DNA from: Gammaproteobacteria bacterium
GTDB taxonomy: Bacteria; Pseudomonadota; Gammaproteobacteria; Xanthomonadales; SZUA-36
Reading direction: 5' to 3'
DNA: 40,793 nucleotides
NCBI GenBank assembly: GCA_024275935.1
Contig: JAJRYF010000126.1
Span: 1 to 40,793, forward strand
Positions 1 through 7,758 of the stretch are shown piece after piece (the first letter of the stretch is position 1; each line of letters begins with the position of its first letter). The position numbers and the translations under genes were made by a program. The notes under the pieces are model-generated. The model did not search any database. It worked only from the letters and a program-made list of their open reading frames with translations, and was not told the origin of the DNA.

Positions 1-63
1 GAGCTGTACCGCCAGTTAAGTTTGTTTTATCGTCAAGACCCAGGTTTGAGGCTAGAGGCTTAA
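1..63 (+). CDS. Possible 3' end of a CDS entering from the left edge (20 codons)
   Basis: Frame 1 is open from the first base to a TAA at 61-63 and encodes a C-terminus ending in DPGLRLEA. Only 20 codons are visible, no domain can be recognised, and a run this short can be open by chance. No convincing terminator follows it. I assign no function. The sequence to the left of the window would settle whether this is a real gene end. Confidence 0.3.
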   Translation, partial: ELYRQLSLFYRQDPGLRLEA

Positions 64-339
64 TAAAAGAATTACAGCCCTCTTACGATCCCTTGCCGTG
101 GAAGACACAAGGGTGAGTTAGTCGTACGACTGCATGGAAGCGGGAAGTACGACCTCATGGGTGGGGAAGGTAGGGTTGAGTCTGGAACAGAGGCCGAGAG
201 CAACGCATATGTCCATGGATGGGCGGTAGTAGGATAATGCAGGAGCAATTATCGAGGAGCGGTTGCCGAGGCGTCCGTTGCAAGTTCCGTCGTTCCGGGG
301 AGTGGGGAGTGGGTAGTCTATGGCGGGTTAAGCTTACAC
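64..339. other. Gene-free purine-rich stretch, possibly structured
   Basis: No plausible gene lies here on either strand. The plus strand is strongly G/A-rich from about 155 to 320. It contains a perfect 10-bp palindrome GTCGTACGAC (121-130), and its first half can also pair with GTACGAC at 147-153 to form a stem-loop. The composition recalls a structured RNA or a decayed mobile element, but I could not match it to RNase P RNA, tmRNA, 6S RNA or a recognisable group II intron core. The opposite strand lies just downstream of the DUF3465 gene, so it could also be that gene's 3' region. Confidence 0.4.
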
Positions 340-789
340 CTATTGGTAACGCTGCTCCCGGTATTCAATCCAGCCACCTTGACGCCGTCCACCAGGGTCG
401 TGATGGGTCCAATGTAAAACTCCACCCTTATTGGTCCACTCGTACTCCCCACGCAATGTAATCGAGTCGCCTGCGCGCACCGGGACTCTTGGCGCAATAT
501 CTATATTATGTGCCACCAGCACAGAGAAACCGAAGCCTGGGTCAATAATAAAGCGCTGGTGTTGGTCGCCTTTGCGATCATCCGGGAGAGTGCGAACAAC
601 TTTTGCCTGAATCGTAACCCACAGGTTTGATTGTTGTTGCGCATAAGCCCGCGTGAGCAAGCTAATATCGCTATTGGTAGCATTAAAGCTACTTGAGTCG
701 TCGCTATACTTATCTATTCCACGACTAACTGCAACGGCAAGTATGATTACTATAAAAGCCAGAGTGCGACGAGAGAAAGGTAGTTTCAT
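340..789 (-). CDS. DUF3465 domain-containing protein
   Basis: 149 residues starting at the ATG whose complement is at 787-789; a longer frame upstream only reads through the rhomboid gene out of frame. The N-terminus has one hydrophobic segment (about residues 9-22), a signal peptide or anchor, so the protein is probably periplasmic. The C-terminal half carries the conserved family blocks: VVRTLPDDRKGDQHQRFI, VAHNIDIAPR and GVLHWTHHDPGGRRQGGW. The family is small and has no established function; its strand-rich sequence is consistent with an OB-like fold (inference). It starts 2 bp after the rhomboid stop codon, with an AGGT just upstream, so the two genes are probably co-transcribed. Confidence 0.8.
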   Translation of the reverse strand: MKLPFSRRTLAFIVIILAVAVSRGIDKYSDDSSSFNATNSDISLLTRAYAQQQSNLWVTIQAKVVRTLPDDRKGDQHQRFIIDPGFGFSVLVAHNIDIAPRVPVRAGDSITLRGEYEWTNKGGVLHWTHHDPGGRRQGGWIEYREQRYQ

Positions 790-791
790 AA

Positions 792-1427
792 TTACCTGCG
801 AAAAGGCCGCCAACCCCACTGCCATAGAAGTATAGCACCAAATAGCATACCGCCGAGGTGGGCAAAATATGCCACATTTGAACTGGGATTGTATACCCCG
901 AGAAAGAATTGCAGGCCACCATAAATAATCACAAACCAACGAGCTTGTATAGGTATTGGTGGGATTAACAACATAATTCGCTGGCGTGGCCACATAGCGC
1001 CAAAGGCTAGCAATAAACCAAATACTGCTCCAGAGGCACCAATTGTTGGTGCCGGTGGGCTGCTGCCCCAAGTAACCAGTAACTGTATTAGGCCGGCCCC
1101 AATCAGGCAGGTAAAGTAGTAGGTGCTAAAGCGTTTCTTGCCCCAATATTGCTCTAGCGGCAGGCCGAACATATACAGCGCGAACATATTAAAGAACAGA
1201 TGAGTTGTAGAGCCATGCAGAAACCCGTAGGTAACTATTTGCCAAGGTTGAAACTGCGGGTAGTTAGCCGCGATATAGGCCTCTGGCGTGCCTGCTGACC
1301 AAAGACCCAGCCAGTAGAGTAATTCCATACCCGCACCAGTTCTTTGCAACAGGTAAATAATTACACTGGCAGCTATTAATAGCCAGGTAAGCGGCATGGT
1401 CTTAAGATTGAAGCTGGATTGTTGCAT
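792..1427 (-). CDS. Rhomboid family intramembrane serine protease
   Basis: 211 residues with about six membrane segments. The catalytic serine lies in GASGAVFG (S132) and the catalytic histidine in AYFAHLGGM (H190). HLFFN around N80 matches the conserved oxyanion-region asparagine of rhomboids. It would cleave transmembrane substrates in the inner membrane; the substrate is unknown. I chose the ATG at 1427. An in-frame TTG at 1466 would add 13 residues, but it lies inside a terminator-like hairpin (1441-1473), and the ATG gives a normal rhomboid N-terminus. No strong Shine-Dalgarno precedes the ATG. The DUF3465 gene follows 2 bp downstream. Confidence 0.88.
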   Translation of the reverse strand: MQQSSFNLKTMPLTWLLIAASVIIYLLQRTGAGMELLYWLGLWSAGTPEAYIAANYPQFQPWQIVTYGFLHGSTTHLFFNMFALYMFGLPLEQYWGKKRFSTYYFTCLIGAGLIQLLVTWGSSPPAPTIGASGAVFGLLLAFGAMWPRQRIMLLIPPIPIQARWFVIIYGGLQFFLGVYNPSSNVAYFAHLGGMLFGAILLWQWGWRPFRR

Positions 1428-1440
1428 AAGGCTTAAAACA

Positions 1441-1473
1441 CAAGCGATTGCAGGGGGTATCTGCAACCGCTTG
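1441..1473 (-). terminator. Rho-independent-type hairpin after the DUF4136 lipoprotein gene
   Basis: A 13-bp stem (1441-1453 paired with 1461-1473, one G-T pair) closes a 7-base loop and is followed on the minus strand by TGTTTT. It sits between the lipoprotein stop (1494) and the rhomboid ATG (1427), so it should end or attenuate the lipoprotein transcript. Confidence 0.7.
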
Positions 1474-1493
1474 TTGTTATTAGTTGGGGAAGA

Positions 1494-2105
1494 TTATTTT
1501 TCTATAACTTTAGGCGTGGCGTTGCCAGCAGTGAATGGATAGGTCGCCATAATTTCGCCGACCACTCGGCCAATTGCATTCTCTAGGTCCGCCATTTTCT
1601 TTTCATTTACCCGGCCAACAACCACACCTTCCCAAACCAGTTGTTTCATGCGCGGGTCAACTAGGTCAACATTCACTGTACCCTCTGTATATTGGGAAAC
1701 ATTAGTGGTATTGAAGTTGTAGCTTCCCCATGCGGCATAATGTCCACCACGGTAGCCATAGTAGCCAGGGTGGCCCATGCCAACACCAACACCTACTGAA
1801 GGGGAGTTGGTGACCTTGACCTTATCGGTCAGTTTGGCATTAAAATTTACTAACAAGTCGGGCTTAGCTTCGGTATATATATAACCCCGCTTGTTCATTT
1901 CTAGTCGCAGTGAGTCTTTGAAATACTGGGTGGTCAGGGTTGAGTACTGGGCTTTATCGGTCGCCTGATTATCAAAAAATCCATAGGTTTTGTAATCGGC
2001 AAAGTTAGCTGAACGATCATAATCTGTATGGATTACAGGCGTGCTGCTACAAGCTGCCAATACGAATAAAGCGAGAATCAGTGTTAGTGTTAGTTTAATT
2101 TTCAT
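1494..2105 (-). CDS. DUF4136 domain-containing lipoprotein
   Basis: 203 residues. The N-terminus MKIKLTLTLILALFVLAAC is a type II signal peptide with the lipobox LAAC (lipidated Cys19). The next residues are SSTP, not Asp at +2, which favours outer-membrane sorting by the Lol rule. The mature part shows the DUF4136 pattern: YDRSANFADYKTYGFF near the start, DLLVNFNAKL in the middle, then a Gly/Tyr-rich patch (about 105-128) and VDLVDPRMKQLVWEG. The function of this family is not established. It is divergently oriented from the LOG-family gene and separated from the downstream rhomboid gene by a terminator-like hairpin. Confidence 0.85.
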   Translation of the reverse strand: MKIKLTLTLILALFVLAACSSTPVIHTDYDRSANFADYKTYGFFDNQATDKAQYSTLTTQYFKDSLRLEMNKRGYIYTEAKPDLLVNFNAKLTDKVKVTNSPSVGVGVGMGHPGYYGYRGGHYAAWGSYNFNTTNVSQYTEGTVNVDLVDPRMKQLVWEGVVVGRVNEKKMADLENAIGRVVGEIMATYPFTAGNATPKVIEK

Positions 2106-2209
2106 AGTTAAAGAGCCTCGACTCAGTTAATTGGTTCATAGAACAACTACGATAATAACACGGGATACATTATCATATACATGCCTCATCAATAGCTACG
2201 GCAAATTTT

Positions 2210-2815
2210 ATGCACAAAATTAACCAGATCACTGTATACGCGTCCGCCTCAAACCTCCTGGCCCCGGTATATGACCAGGCAGCATCCCAGTTAGGTGGGG
2301 TAATCGCTGGCCTTAATTGCGGTATTATTTATGGTGGTGGGGGCATTGGCTTAATGGGTAAGCTGGCCGATGCCGCGCTTACTGCAGGTGGTAAAGTGCA
2401 TGGGATAATCCCGGGTTTTCTTGATGGCATAGAGCACGGGCATCAAGCACTGACCAGCAAAGAAATCGTTAGTGATATGCGTATTCGTAAACAACTTATG
2501 CTGGAGCGTGGCGATGCAGTAGTGGCCTTGCCCGGCGGCTCTGGAACTTTTGAAGAGTTGTTTGAGGCGATAACCCTGAAACGCCTTGGTCAGTATCTGG
2601 GGCCAATAATACTGATTAACACGAATCATTATTATGATCGCCTAATTGAGTTTTTAGAGCAATCTGTAGAGGAAGGTTTTATGGCAGAACAGCATTTAGA
2701 CATGTGGCAGGTAATTGCCAGCCCCGCCGAGCTTTCTCAGGCATTTGCCGATACCGTGCCGTGGTCGGCTGAGGCCTTGTCATTTGCCGCTAACGGGAGT
2801 TTACGAAATGTCTGA
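2210..2815 (+). CDS. LOG family (TIGR00730) cytokinin riboside 5'-monophosphate phosphoribohydrolase-like protein
   Basis: 201 residues with a Rossmann-type fold. The nucleotide-binding glycine block YGGGGIGLMG (41-50) and the signature PGGSGTFEEL (108-117) define the LOG family, formerly mis-annotated as lysine decarboxylase. Members hydrolyse the N-glycosidic bond of nucleoside 5'-monophosphates (AMP or cytokinin ribotides) to the free base plus ribose 5-phosphate, in the cytoplasm. The true substrate in bacteria is often unclear. Its end overlaps the start of the next gene by 8 bp, so the pair is probably translationally coupled. The ATG at 2210 has no strong Shine-Dalgarno. Confidence 0.9.
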   Translation: MHKINQITVYASASNLLAPVYDQAASQLGGVIAGLNCGIIYGGGGIGLMGKLADAALTAGGKVHGIIPGFLDGIEHGHQALTSKEIVSDMRIRKQLMLERGDAVVALPGGSGTFEELFEAITLKRLGQYLGPIILINTNHYYDRLIEFLEQSVEEGFMAEQHLDMWQVIASPAELSQAFADTVPWSAEALSFAANGSLRNV

Positions 2816-3653
2816 GCCTGAGTTTAGGATAGTTGAGACAGCTAAGGGTATGCAATGGATGGTTGAGGCCTGGGGATTTATGGGTGAGCATGGTAAGTCG
2901 TTATTCCGTGCCACACTGTTATTATTTTTGCTTTGGTCGTTGGTTAGAATCCCTGTTTTGGGCATGATTATAGGTGTCTTTGACCCGGTTTTTCGCGCTG
3001 GCCTATTGTTGGGAGTAGGGAGTGCACTAATGCGGCAAGCTGGTCCGCAGGCCACGAAAATCAATCTGCTGGATGCCTGGAAGCGCCCTGAGTTGCGTCA
3101 GCCGCTGATGTTGCTGGGTTTGGCGCTGATTGCGGTTTCGTTCTTATTTGCTGCCTGGGTGGCTGCTGATTTACAACTACTCCAGGAAGGTATAGCGGCA
3201 GGAACTTTGCCGGTAGAAGCTTTTCAGCAAGTCTTATTTGCTATCGCGGTAAATGTTTCATTGATAGGGGTTACGCTGTGGTTGGGCTTGCCGGAAATAA
3301 CCTTTCGTGGTGGCTCGCTAGTAACGGCAATTTCGCGGGGACTTCGGGCTACGCTAGCGAACTGGCGGGCATTAAGTATGCTGGGGTTATGGTTAGCCTT
3401 AGGAGCTATGGTGGCGCTCTTGGTTATAACAATGGTGACGATAATGCTACTAAATGTATTATCAGCAGTTCCGCTGGTTGGAATGATTGTATTGATACCA
3501 GGAGTATTTGTAGTGATTTACCTGATTGCCTTTATTTTTGTGCTGCAGTTTATCTGCTGGCGCGACATACTTTCGCCAGCAGGGACGAAGATGGACGCAG
3601 GTGTATCCAAGAATAACTCAGAAACCGAGACTGAAACCAGCGTAGTAGCCTAG
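2808..3653 (+). CDS. BPSS1780-type polytopic inner-membrane protein
   Basis: 281 residues. I start at ATG 2808, preceded by GGGAG at 8-9 bases; the frame is open further upstream, but that part lies inside the LOG gene. It has about five hydrophobic segments (roughly 37-57, 62-77, 108-130, 151-172, 200-260). The order and the soluble N-terminal and Ser/Thr/Glu-rich C-terminal tails match the BPSS1780 family of uncharacterised membrane proteins. No catalytic motif is visible. The stop codon overlaps the tatC stop on the other strand: CTAG at 3650-3653 serves both genes, leaving no room for an intergenic terminator. Confidence 0.75.
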   Translation: MSEPEFRIVETAKGMQWMVEAWGFMGEHGKSLFRATLLLFLLWSLVRIPVLGMIIGVFDPVFRAGLLLGVGSALMRQAGPQATKINLLDAWKRPELRQPLMLLGLALIAVSFLFAAWVAADLQLLQEGIAAGTLPVEAFQQVLFAIAVNVSLIGVTLWLGLPEITFRGGSLVTAISRGLRATLANWRALSMLGLWLALGAMVALLVITMVTIMLLNVLSAVPLVGMIVLIPGVFVVIYLIAFIFVLQFICWRDILSPAGTKMDAGVSKNNSETETETSVVA

Positions 3654-4417
3654 GGTTGTTCAGCGCGCTGTGTAACCAATACCCGTGAAAGTATTATCCC
3701 AATCTCAAATAATATCCACATCGGGATTGCCAGCAGGGTTTGCGAGATCACGTCGGGTGGCGTTAGTAACATCCCTAAAACAAATGCACCAACCACCACA
3801 TAGCCGCGCTTGGCAGCAAGTTTTTCCGGGGTGGTTACTTTTAACGCCACCAGAATGATAGTTGCTACCGGTACCTCAAAGGCCAGCCCAAAAGCCAGAA
3901 ATAAAGTCAATACAAAGTCCAGATACCGGGATATGTCAGTCATTACCGTCACCCCCTCGGGAGCAACTCTGGCGAAGAAACCAAACATTAATGGAAAGAC
4001 TACATAGTAAGCAAAGGCGCAGCCAGCATAAAACAGGATGGTGGAAGAAAATAGCAGTGGCCGAGTAATGCGTTTTTCTGCCTTATACAGCCCCGGGGCT
4101 ACAAATGCCCACAACTGGTAAGTGATAATCGGAATTGCCAGCAATAATGCCAGCATCAGGGTCATTTTGAATGGTGCCAGAAAGGGTGAGGCGACATCAA
4201 TAGCCACCATTTGCGAACCAGCGGGTTGGTGTGCCAATAAAGGCTCTGCCAGCAGCGCATATAGCTGACCTGAAAATGGTAACAGCACCAGCAGAATCAG
4301 CAATACCGCAAGGGAGGCTTTTAGCAGGCGTGAGCGCAGCTCAACCAGATGGCCGATAAAGCTCATTTCCTGGTTTTCTTCGGTTGCCGGGTTTGCGGGC
4401 TGTTCTAGTTTAGGCAT
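3650..4417 (-). CDS. tatC: Sec-independent protein translocase subunit TatC
   Basis: 255 residues with six predicted membrane segments, the normal size for TatC. The N-terminal cytoplasmic region with FIGHLVELRSRLLK is the conserved TatC signature and includes the glutamate that helps recognise the twin-arginine signal. Later conserved parts include YQLWAFVAPGLYKAEKR and a P-rich loop before the final helices. TatC is the receptor for folded proteins carrying twin-arginine signals. Its start overlaps the tatB end by 8 bp, completing a tatABC operon. MsrP at 32519-33460 is a likely substrate in this window. Confidence 0.97.
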   Translation of the reverse strand: MPKLEQPANPATEENQEMSFIGHLVELRSRLLKASLAVLLILLVLLPFSGQLYALLAEPLLAHQPAGSQMVAIDVASPFLAPFKMTLMLALLLAIPIITYQLWAFVAPGLYKAEKRITRPLLFSSTILFYAGCAFAYYVVFPLMFGFFARVAPEGVTVMTDISRYLDFVLTLFLAFGLAFEVPVATIILVALKVTTPEKLAAKRGYVVVGAFVLGMLLTPPDVISQTLLAIPMWILFEIGIILSRVLVTQRAEQP

Positions 4418-4721
4418 CTGGGCTTGCTGACTTGTCTTTCCCGGGGTTGGCTTCTGGAACTAATGGGATTTCTGTTTCCAGGGTTTCCTTTAAGTCTTTG
4501 GCGGTACCCTCAACTTCGCTTTGCACTTGGGAGAGAGCTTTGCGTAACTCTTCAGCATCCAGCTCCGCTTCAACTGATTGCTTAATATTGCCCCATGCAT
4601 TTCGCGCCTTGCGCAGATACAAACCTACTGTACGGGCAGCCCGCGGTAGCCGCTCCGGGCCTAATACCAGCAAGCCAATTAACATCAACAAGGCCAGCTC
4701 GGTAAAACCGATATCAAACAT
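4410..4721 (-). CDS. tatB: Twin-arginine translocase subunit TatB
   Basis: 103 residues. The N-terminus MFDIGFTELALLMLIGLLVL is the classic TatB membrane helix, followed by the GPERLP hinge that separates TatB from TatA. An amphipathic helix and a charged tail (about 25-103) follow. TatB forms the receptor complex with TatC in the inner membrane. It begins 2 bp after the tatA stop and overlaps tatC by 8 bp. The tail is somewhat shorter than in E. coli TatB, which is common outside the enterics. Confidence 0.96.
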   Translation of the reverse strand: MFDIGFTELALLMLIGLLVLGPERLPRAARTVGLYLRKARNAWGNIKQSVEAELDAEELRKALSQVQSEVEGTAKDLKETLETEIPLVPEANPGKDKSASPDA

Positions 4722-4723
4722 GC

Positions 4724-4966
4724 TTATTTATCTTTTTGAGCGTCAGCAACTGTGCTTTCATGAACGCTCTGTTGGCTTGCTGCTTTATCATCGGCATCGA
4801 GCTGTTCACTGGGTTTCTTATCTTCATCCTCGGCCATGCCCTTGCGGAAACCTTTAATTGCTCCACCAAGGTCACCACCAATATTGCGCAAGCGCTTGGT
4901 GCCGAAAATAACCACCACTATCGCAAGCAATATAAGTAACTGCCAAACACTAATACCACCAAACAT
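4724..4966 (-). CDS. tatA: Twin-arginine translocase subunit TatA
   Basis: 80 residues from the ATG at 4966. A TTG at 4978 is in frame, but it begins the GGAG Shine-Dalgarno that serves this ATG. The sequence [20 protein letters not shown] is the short TatA helix; [10 protein letters not shown] is the conserved hinge and start of the amphipathic helix, followed by [10 protein letters not shown] and an acidic tail. TatA polymerises to form the transport pore once TatBC has bound a substrate. It is the first gene of the tatABC operon; the 115-bp space upstream presumably holds the promoter. Confidence 0.96.
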   Translation of the reverse strand: MFGGISVWQLLILLAIVVVIFGTKRLRNIGGDLGGAIKGFRKGMAEDEDKKPSEQLDADDKAASQQSVHESTVADAQKDK

Positions 4967-5093
4967 AAGCTTCTCCAATTATCAGAATTAATCTGCTACA
5001 GCGCATATTGTATGCTACTGGCAGGTAAATTAGGGAGTCTTTGGGGGATATTCGCAGCTTACGAGCTTCTATCTGGAAATCGGAGCTTGAGGG

Positions 5094-6023
5094 TTAAACC
5101 TGGTTACGAATGCTAAAGCCACCAACGAGCAGTAGTAGTAAGATCATAAATATAGCAGAGAAGCCGCTAAGTGTAGGAATAGAAGCTATATTGCTAGTGG
5201 CCGCACTGCAACCCCCGGGGCCGGAAATAGCCAGGCTTTCAAAGCCAATAACGCTGGTTTCTGCGATTGCTTCCGCTTTGCCTGTGGCAGTATCAATTTT
5301 CAGAATTTGCGATGGACGATCTTGATTGTTTATATTGAAGCGATCGGTTATGGCCCAGAGTTGGCCGGAGAGGTCAAAGGCCATGCCAGCATTGGCATAA
5401 AGTTTAGCGGCCCCACCTAGCGGCCCCACCAGAGTGCTATTTCCAGTGGTGATATCTATTTCGTACAGATTGGGATTTAGTGGCTGATTGTCGGCGCTAC
5501 CTTGGCCCAGTCCATATACTTTCGTGCCCCAGGCAGCGAGCGCGGTAATCGGAGCATTGAGGCTAGCTGTGCCAATGGGAGTCGCAGATCCATCATCACT
5601 ATTTAGCAGGTACAGGATCTGATTGTTATCAGAGGCCATAAGCAAGATGCCCTGGCAGGTAAAAGTTAAACCGAAGTCGTAATTACTACCGCTGGGGATT
5701 TTCAGATTAAACGGATTACCACTGACTGACTCCCCAAGCCCGCTAGTGGTGCTTATTCTTAACAGTGTTTCATCTGCATCATCAACCCCGTAGAGGCCGC
5801 CATCTGACGCAAAGGCAAGGCCTTCGATATCAGAATTTAGCCGAGGCTCATTCAGGCGTACTTTTTCAATGCGGGTGGTTTCGCCATTGGCAAGATCAAT
5901 TTTATACAGGCTGTCTGAAGTACCACTATCTACTCCATTTGAATTAACAGAATAGGCTATCGGCGCAGCCGTAACCGACCCCGCCGTAATCAACAGCAAC
6001 AATGTAAGTATAAATTGACGCAC
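5094..6023 (-). CDS. Secreted beta-propeller-like protein with IPTL-CTERM-like sorting tail
   Basis: 309 residues. Residues 1-20 form a signal peptide ending TAA. The mature part has repeated strand-rich units with motifs such as IEGLAFASDGGLYGVDD and AGMAFDLSGQLWAITDR, resembling DUF4394/SMP-30-type propeller blades. The C-terminus is IPTLSGFSAI, then a hydrophobic helix, then RNQV. This is the architecture of the IPTL-CTERM signal recognised by an exosortase, but the usual Trp-Gly after IPTLS is replaced by Phe-Ser and the basic end is short. It is probably exported and then anchored or sorted at the cell surface. No exosortase is present in this window, and no function can be assigned to the propeller. 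Confidence 0.75.
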   Translation of the reverse strand: MRQFILTLLLLITAGSVTAAPIAYSVNSNGVDSGTSDSLYKIDLANGETTRIEKVRLNEPRLNSDIEGLAFASDGGLYGVDDADETLLRISTTSGLGESVSGNPFNLKIPSGSNYDFGLTFTCQGILLMASDNNQILYLLNSDDGSATPIGTASLNAPITALAAWGTKVYGLGQGSADNQPLNPNLYEIDITTGNSTLVGPLGGAAKLYANAGMAFDLSGQLWAITDRFNINNQDRPSQILKIDTATGKAEAIAETSVIGFESLAISGPGGCSAATSNIASIPTLSGFSAIFMILLLLLVGGFSIRNQV

Positions 6024-6448
6024 TATTTTATATCACTCCAAACCAGCAGTCCCCCTATGCTTCTTTAGCAAAGGTTGAGGCTAGCCAGTAGTTTAGCAGA
6101 AAAGAATACAAAAAACAGGATGTTAGCGATAGCCGCAATAATAATGGTAGGGTTTCTTTACATATGTTGCATTACTACTACAGACGAATTCCGGTGATTA
6201 AAATTATACGCCCGTATATATGTCGCCAAAGCCCACAAAACCAAAAGCTTAGATCGTAATGCTTTTATTCCACGAAGTTTAGAAGCCCACAGAAATATAC
6301 GCTGTTGTATTTTAGCCACTCTAAGCTAAATCCTCGGGATTTTTTGTAGAACAGGTTAATTTCAACGAAGATGGAGTTACAATTCGGGGTGCCAGCTAAA
6401 GCAGGCAACCTGTGAAAACTGATAAAAGGTTGAAGTTCACCCGAATAA
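6024..6448. other. Gene-free interval between the IPTL-CTERM gene and tRNA-Met
   Basis: This 425-bp AT-rich interval contains no credible reading frame on either strand. One small hairpin is visible (6328-6333 with 6337-6342, three-base loop), followed on the plus strand by a short T-run, although no plus-strand gene precedes it. A weaker imperfect inverted repeat lies at about 6390-6412. The part next to 6023 should hold the promoter of the IPTL-CTERM gene, and the part next to 6449 the 3' trailer of the tRNA transcript. Confidence 0.5.
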
Positions 6449-6525
6449 TGGTGGCTATGGGTGGACTTGAACCACCGACCTCAGCATTATGAATGCCGCG
6501 CTCTAACCAGCTGAGCTACATAGCC
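6449..6525 (-). tRNA. tRNA-Met (CAT), elongator type
   Basis: A 77-nt cloverleaf read on the minus strand. The acceptor stem GGCTATG pairs with CATAGCC, followed by discriminator A and an encoded CCA (6449-6451). The D arm is TAGCTCAGCTGGTTAGAGC. The anticodon loop is TTCATAA, with anticodon CAT complementing 6489-6491. The T arm contains GGTTCAA. The G1-C72 pair and overall similarity to other gammaproteobacterial elongator genes argue against initiator tRNA. Isoleucine-2 tRNA also has a CAT anticodon and is less likely but not fully excluded by eye. Confidence 0.95.
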
Positions 6526-6562
6526 AAATAGGCAATTTACCGATTTTTAATCGGGGCGGGAG

Positions 6563-6591
6563 ATTGTCTACATCTACCCCGTGTTTGTCAA
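6563..6591 (-). promoter_or_regulatory. Sigma-70-type promoter for tRNA-Met
   Basis: On the minus strand a perfect -35 TTGACA (6586-6591) and a -10 GACAAT (6563-6568) are separated by exactly 17 bases. Transcription would begin near 6556, about 30 bases before the tRNA. The leader contains a perfect 6-bp hairpin (6540-6554, CCGATT/AATCGG). The promoter lies just past the end of the upstream PfkB-family gene. Confidence 0.8.
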
Positions 6592-6605
6592 GCCCTAAAA
6601 GCCTA

Positions 6606-7547
6606 TTATAACTGCAAACTGTAGCCGAATTCCTGCAAAAACTGCTGTTCAAACTCTGTCTTGGTAAAGCTGTGGTTTTGTGGTCCTTGGTGGCTGATTT
6701 TGATGGAGCCAAGTAATGAGCCGATACGGCATGCAGTCGGTAAGTCCATATCGTTGAGTAAGCCGTGAATTAGCCCGGCGCGGTAGGCATCTCCGCAGCC
6801 GGTTGGGTCAACTACATTTTCTACTCTAGGCGTACTCACATTGGTACTGCCAGCCTGGGTATAGATGGTAGACCCTCTGGGGCCGTGGGTAACAATATAA
6901 GCATCTAGGTGGGCGGCAATTTCGGTGGCGCTCCAGCCAGTTCTTTCCTGCATTATCTCCGCTTCATAGTCATTAACGATTACCCAGGTGGCGCGGTCGA
7001 CAAAGGCGCGTAAATCTTCTCCCTGAAATAATGGCATTGCTTGCCCGAGGTCGAAAATATGCGGGATTCCGCGTTGGGCCAATTGCAGGCTGTGTTGGAT
7101 CATACCCTCACGGCTGTCTGGTCCTACCAAGCCGAGCTTAATGTCATCTCCAACTTCCAAAATCTGGTTGCGGGTGCTGAACATCATGGCGCCTGGGTGG
7201 AAGGCAGTAATTTGGTTGTCGTCGAGATCGGTGGTTATAAATGCTTGTGGGGTGAATTGGTCTTCAATTATCTGAACATAATCAAGCGGTACTCCCAGTT
7301 TCTCCAGGCGCTCCTGATATGGTCCGAAGTCTTCGCCTACAGTTGCCATTGGGTAGCAGGTGCTGCCGAGTAATTTCAGGTTGTAAACTATGTTTCCGGC
7401 AACTCCACCAAATTCACGGCGCATTTCCGGCACCAGAAAAGCCACATTTAACATATGAACTTTGTCCGGAAGGATATGCTCCTTGAAACGGTCGGGGAAT
7501 ACCATGATGGTATCGTAGGCAAGTGAGCCACAAATCAGAGCTGACAT
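6606..7547 (-). CDS. PfkB-family carbohydrate/nucleoside kinase (adenosine kinase-like)
   Basis: 313 residues, typical of the ribokinase/PfkB superfamily. The N-terminal GG-type signature is FGGVAGNIVYNLKLLG (46-61). The C-terminal signature is DPTGCGDAYRAG (247-258), with D253 as the expected catalytic base and the glycines forming the anion hole. The overall sequence resembles the bacterial proteins annotated as adenosine kinase or carbohydrate kinase; the substrate cannot be fixed by eye. It is cytoplasmic and stands alone, divergent from mreB across about 210 bp. Confidence 0.9.
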   Translation of the reverse strand: MSALICGSLAYDTIMVFPDRFKEHILPDKVHMLNVAFLVPEMRREFGGVAGNIVYNLKLLGSTCYPMATVGEDFGPYQERLEKLGVPLDYVQIIEDQFTPQAFITTDLDDNQITAFHPGAMMFSTRNQILEVGDDIKLGLVGPDSREGMIQHSLQLAQRGIPHIFDLGQAMPLFQGEDLRAFVDRATWVIVNDYEAEIMQERTGWSATEIAAHLDAYIVTHGPRGSTIYTQAGSTNVSTPRVENVVDPTGCGDAYRAGLIHGLLNDMDLPTACRIGSLLGSIKISHQGPQNHSFTKTEFEQQFLQEFGYSLQL

Positions 7548-7692
7548 TTTTTATATCCAAGTCGGTAAATAACAGTTTGGGAGTTTAACTCAATTGCTGA
7601 AAGAAGTGGCTGAAATCAGCTCTGAGAGGCTTATTTGCCGGTACTTTTAGCTTATTGTGTGAAATCTATGTTAAAGCGGGTAATTAACTCCG

Positions 7693-7721
7693 TTTACAGC
7701 TTGCGGAAGCCCCGCTATACC
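7693..7721 (+). promoter_or_regulatory. Candidate promoter upstream of mreB
   Basis: TTTACA (7693-7698) and TATACC (7716-7721) are separated by 17 bases, a fair sigma-70 match about 37 bp before the mreB ATG. It is the best candidate in the 210-bp divergent region for driving the long cell-shape run. There is no experimental support. Confidence 0.45.
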
Positions 7722-7758
7722 TGCTAGATTAGACCTTTTTCAGGGAAGATTAAAGCCG

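Noticed and set aside
219-461. 80-codon plus-strand frame at the left edge
   Set aside because: It overlaps the 3' end of the DUF3465 gene, has no Shine-Dalgarno and gives no recognisable protein.
790-1071. Upstream extension of the DUF3465 frame to 1071
   Set aside because: This part is an out-of-frame reading of the rhomboid gene; the signal-peptide start at 789 is correct.
6328-6345. Small hairpin with T-run as a terminator
   Set aside because: The T-run follows on the plus strand, where no gene precedes it; the stem is only 6 bp.
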